DNA of 42,355 bases, from positions 1 through 42,355 of the forward strand of contig JADGRM010000001.1 of NCBI GenBank assembly GCA_017880945.1, given 5' to 3'. Position numbers and translations under genes: made by a program. The notes below the pieces were generated by a model. That model was not told the origin of the DNA, searched no databases, and saw nothing but the letters and a program-made list of their open reading frames with translations. This DNA comes from Gallionella sp. (GTDB lineage: Bacteria; Pseudomonadota; Gammaproteobacteria; Burkholderiales; Gallionellaceae). Positions 6,813 to 13,528 of this stretch are shown piece by piece. The stretch's first letter is position 1. Every line of letters starts with the position of its first letter.

Positions 6813-7029
6813 TTGCTGCCAGTTTCTGGGTATCTGCCCAGCGTTGCATAGCCACCGCCCAAAGTTGAGCCGTAGCAGGATCAATGTCGAAAATAGTAAA
6901 ACGTTTGCCTTCTCGAATACGAATGCGCAACAAGCTCATCCCGCCTTCTACGTGATCTATCTGTTGCAATTCGATTTCCTGGCTTCCTAAAGGAACCTTG
7001 AATTTCGCTAATTCGCTGATTTGTGTCAT
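6805..7029 (-). CDS. 74-aa protein of unknown function, first gene of the sulfur-carrier operon
   Basis: The product begins MTQISELAKFKVPLGSQEI and ends RWADTQKLAAND. It has an N-terminal beta-rich half (EIELQQIDHVEGGMSLLRIRIREGKRFTIFDI) and a C-terminal helix (TAQLWAVAMQRWADTQ). There is no cysteine, signal peptide or membrane helix. GAGGGC lies about nine bases upstream of the ATG. Its stop overlaps the Cas6-like start by eight bases, which suggests translational coupling and perhaps a direct partnership. The family is not recognised. The length and clean start make it a likely real gene, and it may be a small adaptor for the Cas6-like protein (speculative). Confidence 0.75.
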   Translation of the reverse strand: MTQISELAKFKVPLGSQEIELQQIDHVEGGMSLLRIRIREGKRFTIFDIDPATAQLWAVAMQRWADTQKLAAND

Positions 7030-7067
7030 TGCAGTTGCCCTCGATCAGGATAAATGACGATGCCCCC

Positions 7068-7081
7068 TCAGAACATTCTGA
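7068..7081. promoter_or_regulatory. 14-bp palindrome in front of the minus-strand operon
   Basis: TCAGAA-CA-TTCTGA is a perfect inverted repeat about 40 bp upstream of the 74-aa gene. It lies in an AT-rich stretch (TTATTATATATATCG just beyond) that could contain the minus-strand promoter. It may be an operator, but no regulator is indicated and chance cannot be excluded. Confidence 0.3.
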
Positions 7082-7157
7082 ACGAGTTATTATATATATC
7101 GAAGTTTATCGTTAATATACTTGAAATTGGAATACTACTAGGGGAAGGCGACGCACC

Positions 7158-7195
7158 ACCCATAAGGGTTATTGTAGATAGCCGCTAAGGGTGAT
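7158..7195. promoter_or_regulatory. dyad and half-site repeat upstream of dsrA
   Basis: ACCC-ATAA-GGGTTAT (7158-7172) has the same core as the tusA-promoter dyad. A further TAAGGGTGAT at 7186-7195 repeats TAAGGGTTAT (7163-7172) 23 bp on, about two helical turns. A -10-like TAATAT at 7219-7224 lies 61 bp after the start of the ACCC, the same distance as for tusA. The intergenic region is divergent, so the site could also affect the minus-strand operon. It is a candidate binding site for an unidentified sulfur-responsive regulator. Confidence 0.5.
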
Positions 7196-7364
7196 GGAAT
7201 GTACAAGGTAATACATCGTAATATTCTAATAGATCAATAAACATGGACATTCCGCAGTATTACGGCGGATGAGTCCAGACGGATCACCAATTCCCGTCTC
7301 TGCCGGGTCATTAATCGTTTGCCAGCAGCAAGCTACGGGCAACGCGACTGAAAGGAAGATTATT

Positions 7365-8672
7365 ATGGCTAAGAAGATGCATGATACCCCAAACTTGGAT
7401 CAACTCGAGGATGGTCCGTGGCCCAGTTTTGTGACCGGCTTGAAAGAGTTGGCCAAGGATAAAGATTACGTTGTTGATCTGCTCGGTCAGCTCGAGACCT
7501 CATACAGGACCAAAAAGGGCTACTGGAAGGGCGGGACGGTCGGCGTGTTCGGTTATGGCGGCGGGATTATCCCGCGCTTCACCGAACTCAAGGATGAAGC
7601 CGGCAATCCGATTTACAAGGATTGTACCGAGTTTCATACGCTGCGCGTGATGCCGCCTCCCGGTATGCACTACGATACCAATACTCTGCGCGAATTTTGC
7701 GACATCTGGGAGAAACATGGTTCCGGCCTGATTGCATTCCATGGCCAGTCTGGCGACATCATGTTCCAGGGCGCGACCACTGACAACGTGCAGAAGGCTT
7801 TCGACGAGATCAACGAGATGGGCTTTGACCTCGGCGGCGCGGGCCCGGCAGTGCGTACCTCGATGTCTTGCGTGGGCGCGGCGCGCTGCGAACAGTCCTG
7901 TTACGACGAGGCCAATGCACAACGCAGCGTGCTGAATACTTTTCTCGATGATATACACCGCCCTTCCTTGCCGTACAAATTCAAATTCAAATTCTCCGGC
8001 TGCCCGAACGACTGCATGAATTCCGTGCAGCGTGCCGACATGGCAGTGATCGGCACCTGGCGCGACAACATCCGTACCGATGAGGAATTGGCCAAGAAAT
8101 GGTTCGCCAAGCATGGCATGGACGAGTTGGTGAACGACGTTGTGGCTCGTTGCCCGACCAAGACCTTTCAACTCAAGCAGATCAAGAATGTCAAAAGCGG
8201 CCCAAGCATCTCCAGTGTTGCGATCAGTGACACTCACGCGATAGAGATCGATAACCACGATTGCGTGCGTTGCATGCACTGTATCAATGTGATGACTGGT
8301 GCTTTGGCTCCCGGCGAAGACAAGGGCGCAAGCGTGCTGGTCGGCGGCAAGAGCACATTGAAGATCGGTGGCCTGATGGGCACGGTCATCATTCCTTTCA
8401 TGAAACTTGACACAGAAGAGGACGTGCAGAAACTGGTTGACCTTGGGCAGCGCACCATAGACTTTTTCGCGGAAAACGCGCTCGAACACGAGCGTACCGG
8501 CGAAATGATCGAGCGTATCGGTTTGATCAATTTCCTGGAAGGTGTGGAAGTCGAAGTTGATCCGAACATGGTTTCCACCCCCCGCACTAATCCATATGTC
8601 CGTACTGATGGCTGGGATGAGGAAGTCGCCAGGATCAACGCCCAGAAAATCAAAAAGCAGCAAGCCGCCTGA
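7365..8672 (+). CDS. dsrA: reverse dissimilatory sulfite reductase alpha subunit DsrA
   Basis: The start ATG 7365 (MAKKMHDTP) gives 435 residues, normal for DsrA, and is preceded by AAAGGAAG. The frame is open to 7269, but the extra 32 residues do not resemble the family. The siroheme-[4Fe-4S] ligands are present: C-X5-C in SCVGAARCEQSC and C-X3-C in FSGCPNDC. An inserted ferredoxin domain carries HDCVRCMHCINVM. With DsrB it forms the alpha2-beta2 enzyme that, in sulfur oxidisers, oxidises DsrC-bound sulfur to sulfite in the cytoplasm. The dsrE, dsrF, dsrH and dsrL genes downstream indicate the oxidative direction. It is the first gene of the long dsr operon, about 12 bp ahead of dsrB. Confidence 0.97.
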   Translation: MAKKMHDTPNLDQLEDGPWPSFVTGLKELAKDKDYVVDLLGQLETSYRTKKGYWKGGTVGVFGYGGGIIPRFTELKDEAGNPIYKDCTEFHTLRVMPPPGMHYDTNTLREFCDIWEKHGSGLIAFHGQSGDIMFQGATTDNVQKAFDEINEMGFDLGGAGPAVRTSMSCVGAARCEQSCYDEANAQRSVLNTFLDDIHRPSLPYKFKFKFSGCPNDCMNSVQRADMAVIGTWRDNIRTDEELAKKWFAKHGMDELVNDVVARCPTKTFQLKQIKNVKSGPSISSVAISDTHAIEIDNHDCVRCMHCINVMTGALAPGEDKGASVLVGGKSTLKIGGLMGTVIIPFMKLDTEEDVQKLVDLGQRTIDFFAENALEHERTGEMIERIGLINFLEGVEVEVDPNMVSTPRTNPYVRTDGWDEEVARINAQKIKKQQAA

Positions 8673-8683
8673 GGAGACATAAA

Positions 8684-9778
8684 ATGAATCAAGCAGTTCA
8701 AGAGAAGCCAGCGCAAAAGCGCAAGCCAAAAGAAACCGGGGTGCCGGACAACAAGAAGTATCTGCATCCGCTGATGGTGAAGAACTACGGCAAGTGGAAA
8801 TATCATGACCGCCCACGCCCCGGAGTACTGCGTCACGTGGCACATAGTGGCGACCAGATTTGGACGGTGCGTGCCGGCACGCAGCGGCAAATGGACGTGG
8901 GAACCATCCGTTTGCTATGCGATATCGCCGACAAGTACGCAGAAGGTCATGTGCGATTCACGATCCGCTCCAACATCGAGTACATGGTCTCCAAGGCTTC
9001 GATGGTCGATCCGCTGATCGCCGAACTGGAAAAGCACGGTTTCCCGGTGGGCGGTACCGGCAACTCGATTTCAATGATTTCCCACACGCAAGGCTGGCTG
9101 CATTGCGATATTCCGGGTACGGATGCTTCGGGTGTGGTTAAGTCATTGATGGATGATTTGATCGTTGAATTCAAGCGCGAGGAGATGCCCAACCGTGTGC
9201 ACCTTTCAACTTCATGCTGTGAAATCAACTGCGGCGGACAGGCTGATCTTGCGATCATCGTGCAACATACCAAACCACCCGTGATCAATCACGATCTGGT
9301 AGCCAACGTGTGCGAGCGTCCTACGGTTGTGGCGCGTTGTCCGGTGGCGGCGATACGCCCGGCCATGGTGAACGGCAAGCCATCCCTGGAAATCGATGAG
9401 ACCAAGTGCATGTGCTGCGGTGCCTGCTATCCTCCTTGCCCGCCGATGCAGATCAATGATCCGGAGTATTCCAAGCTGGCTATCTGGGTAGGCGGCAAAA
9501 ACTCCAATGCACGCGGCAAGCCGACTTTCATGAAGATGGTCGCGTCCGGCCTGCCCAACAATCCACCAAGATGGCCGGAAGTCAACGAGGTGGTTAAAAG
9601 GATATTGCATGTGTACAAGGATGATGCCCGTCCATGGGAGCGTATGGCTGATTGGATCGAGCGTATCGGCTGGCCGCGCTTCTTTGAAAAGACCGAATTG
9701 CCATTCACCAAATATCTGATCGACGATTGGCGTGGTTCACGTTCCACGTTCAATGCTTCCACTCATATTCGCTTTTAA
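8684..9778 (+). CDS. dsrB: reverse dissimilatory sulfite reductase beta subunit DsrB
   Basis: This 364-residue protein has the DsrB layout. An N-terminal extension (KETGVPDNKKYLHPLMVKNYGKWKYH) contacts DsrA. The sulfite-reductase repeat has FTIRSNIEYMV and VGGTGNSISMISHTQG, the siroheme-region cysteines lie in LSTSCCEINCGGQADL, and a ferredoxin domain carries KCMCCGACYPPCPP. In this enzyme family the active siroheme is held in DsrB. GAGGAGA precedes the ATG. It follows dsrA by 11 bp and precedes dsrE by 14 bp. Both subunits are intact, so the enzyme should be functional. Confidence 0.97.
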   Translation: MNQAVQEKPAQKRKPKETGVPDNKKYLHPLMVKNYGKWKYHDRPRPGVLRHVAHSGDQIWTVRAGTQRQMDVGTIRLLCDIADKYAEGHVRFTIRSNIEYMVSKASMVDPLIAELEKHGFPVGGTGNSISMISHTQGWLHCDIPGTDASGVVKSLMDDLIVEFKREEMPNRVHLSTSCCEINCGGQADLAIIVQHTKPPVINHDLVANVCERPTVVARCPVAAIRPAMVNGKPSLEIDETKCMCCGACYPPCPPMQINDPEYSKLAIWVGGKNSNARGKPTFMKMVASGLPNNPPRWPEVNEVVKRILHVYKDDARPWERMADWIERIGWPRFFEKTELPFTKYLIDDWRGSRSTFNASTHIRF

Positions 9779-9792
9779 CCGGGAGCGGCCGC

Positions 9793-10152
9793 ATGAAATT
9801 TGGAATTGTCGTTAACGAAGGGCCTTACCAGCATCAAGCCAGTGATACGGCCTATTTGTTCTGCAAGGCCGCCATAGAAAAAGGCCATGAGGTTTGGCGC
9901 GTGTTTTTTTATCACGATGGTGTGAACAACGCATCGAAGTTGACAGAGCCGCCGCAGGATGACCGGAATATCGTGAATCGTTGGGGCAAGCTCAACGAGG
10001 AGCATGGCGTGGATCTGGTGGTTTGCGTAGCGGCGGCTTTGCGACGCGGCATCAAGGAGGAAAATCTGGCGAAAGGCTTCAGGATTTCCGGTCTGGGGCA
10101 GATGGTGGAAGCGGGCGTCAAAACAGATCGTTTGATCGTGTTTGGCGATTAA
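9793..10152 (+). CDS. dsrE: sulfurtransferase subunit DsrE
   Basis: The start ATG 9793 (MKFGIVVNEGPYQ), after GGGAGCGG, gives 119 residues. The open frame begins at 9727, but that part overlaps dsrB and is not family-like. DsrE is the catalytic subunit of the DsrE2F2H2 hexamer. It receives sulfane sulfur from TusA and hands it to DsrC, using a cysteine equivalent to Cys78 of Allochromatium vinosum. Here the cysteine is at residue 78 in DLVVCVAAALRRGI. Its presence with dsrF and dsrH is a reliable marker of the oxidative dsr pathway. Confidence 0.95.
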   Translation: MKFGIVVNEGPYQHQASDTAYLFCKAAIEKGHEVWRVFFYHDGVNNASKLTEPPQDDRNIVNRWGKLNEEHGVDLVVCVAAALRRGIKEENLAKGFRISGLGQMVEAGVKTDRLIVFGD

Positions 10153-10162
10153 GGGGAACGGG

Positions 10163-10528
10163 ATGAGTGATATCAAGAAATTCATGTTCGTCAACCGCAA
10201 GGCCCCGCACGGCACGATCTACGCGCTGGAGTCGCTTGAGGTGGTTCTGATCACCGCCGCCTTCGATCAGGACGTTTCTTTGGTTTTTTTGGATGACGGC
10301 GTGTATCAGCTAAAAAAAGGGCAGCAGACCAAGGGCATCGCAACCAAAAACTTTTCGCCCGCCTATCGCGCGCTGGAAGGTTATGACGTAGAGAAACTGT
10401 ATGTCGAAAAAGAATCTATGGAAGCACGCGGTCTCAGCGAGGAAGATTTGCTGGTGGATGTGACCGTACTGGGACGCGCAGAAATGGGCGAGTTGATGGA
10501 TCAGCAAGACGTGGTCTTGAGCTTCTAA
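10163..10528 (+). CDS. dsrF: sulfurtransferase subunit DsrF
   Basis: The 121-residue protein starts at ATG 10163 (MSDIKKFMFVNRKAPHG), just after AAGGGGAACGG and 10 bp beyond the dsrE stop. The seven residues from 10142 overlap dsrE and are rejected. It has the DsrE-like fold (VNRKAPHGTIYALESLEVVLITAAFDQDVSLVFLDDGVY) but lacks the catalytic cysteine, as is usual for DsrF, which is structural in the DsrEFH hexamer. The KNFSPAYRALEGYDVEKLYVE segment is characteristic. It is homologous to TusC of the tRNA-thiolation relay. Confidence 0.94.
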   Translation: MSDIKKFMFVNRKAPHGTIYALESLEVVLITAAFDQDVSLVFLDDGVYQLKKGQQTKGIATKNFSPAYRALEGYDVEKLYVEKESMEARGLSEEDLLVDVTVLGRAEMGELMDQQDVVLSF

Positions 10529-10542
10529 GGGAGAATTTTTAC

Positions 10543-10839
10543 ATGTTGCATATCATCAACAAAGCTCCTCTGACGAATTGCGCGCTCGACAGCTGTTTAC
10601 GCGTGGCTCAATCCGGCGATATTTTGCTTATCGAGGATGCGGTCTACGCTGCCACATCCGGCAATGCTTTTGAGGGTAAAATACGCGAGGCGTTGGACCG
10701 TTTCAAGATATATGTTTTGATGCCCGATCTTGAAGCACGCGGACTAGCCGATCGTATCATCGAGGGTATTTCACCAGTCGATTACGGCGGCTTCGTCGAT
10801 CTCACCACGACCAATAAAAACTGCCAATCCTGGCTCTAA
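10543..10839 (+). CDS. dsrH: sulfurtransferase subunit DsrH
   Basis: This 98-residue subunit opens MLHIINKAPLTNCALDSCLRVAQSGD. DsrH/TusB proteins have a conserved cysteine near residue 20, here Cys18, with an extra one at Cys13. The body matches the family (DILLIEDAVYAATSG, KIYVLMPDLEARGL, VDYGGFVDLTT). It completes the cytoplasmic DsrEFH hexamer. AAGGGAGA lies upstream of the ATG. It is 14 bp after dsrF and 25 bp before dsrC. Confidence 0.94.
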   Translation: MLHIINKAPLTNCALDSCLRVAQSGDILLIEDAVYAATSGNAFEGKIREALDRFKIYVLMPDLEARGLADRIIEGISPVDYGGFVDLTTTNKNCQSWL

Positions 10840-10864
10840 CTTTCATCATATAAGGAGAATTACC

Positions 10865-11200
10865 ATGGCCAACATCGAAGTCGAAGGAAAATCTTATGAA
10901 ACCGACGAAGAGGGCTATCTTGTCAATCTGGCTGACTGGAATAAAGATATCGCCAACTACATCGCCAAAACTGAAAACGTCGACATGACGGATCAGCATT
11001 GGGAGGTCATCAATTTTCTGCGTGAGTATTTTGAAGAATATCAGATCGCCCCTGCAGTTCGTGTTTTGACCAAAGCGATAGGCAAAAAACTGGGAGCCGA
11101 CAAAGGCAACAGCGAGTATCTGTATGGCCTGTTCCCTTACGGGCCAGGCAAGCAAGCTTGCAAGATCGCCGGATTGCCGAAGCCAACCGGTTGTGTCTGA
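10865..11200 (+). CDS. dsrC: sulfur carrier and DsrAB substrate protein DsrC
   Basis: The 111-residue protein keeps both cysteines of the C-terminal arm: Cys99 in GKQACKIAGLPKP and penultimate Cys110 in PTGCV. The penultimate cysteine accepts sulfur from DsrE and presents it to DsrAB. The two then form the trisulfide or disulfide that DsrMKJOP processes. AAGGAGAATTACC gives a strong ribosome site, in line with the high level expected for DsrC. It follows dsrH by 25 bp. The contrast with the cysteine-free paralogue at 5832 is direct and useful. Confidence 0.97.
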   Translation: MANIEVEGKSYETDEEGYLVNLADWNKDIANYIAKTENVDMTDQHWEVINFLREYFEEYQIAPAVRVLTKAIGKKLGADKGNSEYLYGLFPYGPGKQACKIAGLPKPTGCV

Positions 11201-11235
11201 TCCGGATATTTGAACGGATATACAGTAACTGACTC

Positions 11236-11979
11236 ATGATGAGCACCTTATTCGCAATCCTGTTTTACTTTGCCACCTTGGTGTTTGTCGTGGGTACGCT
11301 CTACCGTATCAGCATTTATACCCGTACTCCCGCCCCGCTCAAAATACCCACCACGCCGGCACCGATTACCACCGGCGGGGTCGTGTTGCGCATGATGCGC
11401 GAGGTGTTCCTGTTTGAAAGCCTGTTCAAGGCGAATTTATGGACGTGGGGCTTGGGGTGGTTGTTTCATGCCAGCCTGGCCCTTGTTCTGTTGCGTCACT
11501 TGCGGTACTTCACCGAGCCGGTTTGGGCTTGGGTGGCGTTCATTCAACCGTTTGGTATGTACGCCGGCATCACCATGGTGCTAGGTGTGGCGGGACTGTG
11601 GGCGAGACGCATTTTTGTCGAACGCATCCGCTACATATCCACTCCCTCAGACCACCTGATGCTGGCATTGTTCCTGGCGATAGGGGTATCCGGCCTGGTG
11701 ATGAGATTTGTTGTACATGGCGATGTGATCGGCGTGAAGGGATTCATGCTCGGGCTGATGTATTTTGATTGGCAGGCTTTGCCTTCCAGCATCGGTCTTT
11801 ATGTGCATCTATCGCTGGTCGCAGTGCTGTTGATGATCTTCCCGATCAGCAAGTTGTTACATGCCCCCGGATTGTTTTTTTCACCCGGCCGCAACCAGGC
11901 AGATAACTCGCGCGACAAACGACATATTTCTGGCTGGGCCAAACAACTGGAGCCCAAAGACATGGGTAACGCAAAATGA
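11236..11979 (+). CDS. dsrM: membrane cytochrome b subunit DsrM
   Basis: The 247-residue protein has about five hydrophobic helices: TLFAILFYFATLVFVVGTLY, LGWLFHASLALVLL, FGMYAGITMVLGVAGLW, HLMLALFLAIGVSGLVM and LYVHLSLVAVLLMIF. Histidines in these segments fit heme b binding as in NarI-type subunits. DsrM is a quinone-reactive part of the DsrMKJOP complex. The start is ATGATG at 11236; the second ATG is as good, and the Shine-Dalgarno is weak. Its last codons overlap dsrK by four bases (ATGA), showing translational coupling. Confidence 0.93.
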   Translation: MMSTLFAILFYFATLVFVVGTLYRISIYTRTPAPLKIPTTPAPITTGGVVLRMMREVFLFESLFKANLWTWGLGWLFHASLALVLLRHLRYFTEPVWAWVAFIQPFGMYAGITMVLGVAGLWARRIFVERIRYISTPSDHLMLALFLAIGVSGLVMRFVVHGDVIGVKGFMLGLMYFDWQALPSSIGLYVHLSLVAVLLMIFPISKLLHAPGLFFSPGRNQADNSRDKRHISGWAKQLEPKDMGNAK

Positions 11980-13508
11980 GCGCTACGATTACAGCTCCCC
12001 CTTATCGCGTCATTCCTATTATTCCGGTTTTGAAACCGGGGGCCATGGAAGGCAGTGGCCCTTATGTTGCGAGCGATAAGATTCAGGAAGCGCTCGGTTT
12101 TCCCGGCCACTTGGTTGACAACTGGCATGATCAGGCGATTGCCAAGATGGGTGAATTGCTCGGCAAGTACCGTTCCCTGAAGGTGTATATGGATAGCTGC
12201 GTGCATTGCGGCGCATGCTCGGATAAATGCCATTACTTCATCGGCACGCAGGATCCGAAAAACATGCCTGTGGCGCGCCAGGATCTGATGCGCAGCGTAT
12301 ACCGCCGTTATTTCACATTGCCGGGCAAGATATTCCCCAAACTTGTTGGTGCACGCGATTTGACCCGCGAAGTGCTCGACGAATGGCACAACTACTTCCA
12401 CCAATGTTCCGAGTGCCGGCGTTGCTCGGTATTCTGCCCGTACGGCATTGATACCGCTGAAGTCACCATGGCGGCTCGCGAGATTCTTGATTCCGTCGGT
12501 TACGGCCAGAAGTATGACAATGAGATCATCGGCAAAGTCCACAAGATAGGCAACAACCTCGGTCTGCCCGCTCCCGCTCTTCGGGATACGCTGGAAGGGT
12601 TGGAAGAAGATGTCAAAGAGGACACCGGAATCGATGTGCGCTTTCCGGTCGATGTCAAGGGTGCGGAGGTGCTACTGATCACACCGTCCGCCGACTTTTT
12701 TGCCGAACCTCATATCGACAGCCTGATCGGTTACGCCAAAGTCTTTCATGCAGCAGGTACCAGTTGGACTCTGTCTTCTTTTGCTTCCGAGGCAGGCAAT
12801 TTCGGCATGTTCATCGGCAATTACGAGCAACTGCGTACGATTGCGCTGCGTATTCGAGAAGTTGCGCTGGAATTGGGCGTAAAGCGCATCGTGGTAGGAG
12901 AATGCGGCCATGCCTGGCGCGTTGCTTACAGCTTCTGGAATACCTTGACCGGAGTGGGAGATGGCGCAGACCCAAACGACCAGTTCGCGATGATGTTGCA
13001 AAAGCAGCTCGACCATCGCTACAAACAGCCGATGCATATTTGCGAATTCACTCTGGATCTGATCGAACAGAAAGCGCTGTCCTTCGACAAGGAGGCCAAT
13101 GACAAGCACATCATCACCTTTCACGATTCATGCAACGTGGCGCGCGGTTCGCGCATGGGCGATTATCCGGGTGGCCAGTTTGATATTCCGCGCAACATCA
13201 TCAAGGCAGTCGCCAATAATTTCTTCGAAATGAATCCCGACACTACACATGAGCGGACTTTTTGTTGCGGCGGCGGCGGGGGTCTGTTGACCGACGACTT
13301 GCTTGACCTGCGCGTAAAAGGCGCGCTACCGCGCATGGAGGCATTAAAGCAGGCGGCTGATGAGCACGGAGTGAATTTCATGGCCTGCATATGCGCGATA
13401 TGCAAAACGCAATTCTCCAAAGTGCTGCCGTATTACGGGTTTGAGAGAAACATGGTTGGCGGTGTTCACCAGCTGGTCAGCAACGCGATCAAGCTGGGTG
13501 CGAAATAA
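11976..13508 (+). CDS. dsrK: Fe-S heterodisulfide-reductase-like subunit DsrK
   Basis: The 510-residue protein resembles HdrD. Two [4Fe-4S] motifs lie in the N-terminal half (SCVHCGACSDKCHYF and QCSECRRCSVFCPYG). Two CCG-type regions in the C-terminal half (EECGHAWR-like VGECGHAWRV, then RTFCCGGGGGLL and MACICAICKTQF) should hold the catalytic special [4Fe-4S] cluster. DsrK is the likely site where the DsrC disulfide or trisulfide is turned over, on the cytoplasmic face of the membrane beside DsrM. Its ATG overlaps the dsrM stop by four bases, and dsrL follows after 20 bp. Confidence 0.96.
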   Translation: MSATITAPPYRVIPIIPVLKPGAMEGSGPYVASDKIQEALGFPGHLVDNWHDQAIAKMGELLGKYRSLKVYMDSCVHCGACSDKCHYFIGTQDPKNMPVARQDLMRSVYRRYFTLPGKIFPKLVGARDLTREVLDEWHNYFHQCSECRRCSVFCPYGIDTAEVTMAAREILDSVGYGQKYDNEIIGKVHKIGNNLGLPAPALRDTLEGLEEDVKEDTGIDVRFPVDVKGAEVLLITPSADFFAEPHIDSLIGYAKVFHAAGTSWTLSSFASEAGNFGMFIGNYEQLRTIALRIREVALELGVKRIVVGECGHAWRVAYSFWNTLTGVGDGADPNDQFAMMLQKQLDHRYKQPMHICEFTLDLIEQKALSFDKEANDKHIITFHDSCNVARGSRMGDYPGGQFDIPRNIIKAVANNFFEMNPDTTHERTFCCGGGGGLLTDDLLDLRVKGALPRMEALKQAADEHGVNFMACICAICKTQFSKVLPYYGFERNMVGGVHQLVSNAIKLGAK

Positions 13509-13528
13509 CAATTCACTGGAGGCAGGCA

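Noticed and set aside
6198..7364. CRISPR array expected near the Cas6-like gene
   Set aside because: No regularly spaced direct repeats are visible here or elsewhere in the window.
7500..8843. 447-residue open frame on the minus strand across dsrA
   Set aside because: It is a shadow of dsrA, whose siroheme and Fe-S motifs are unmistakable on the plus strand.
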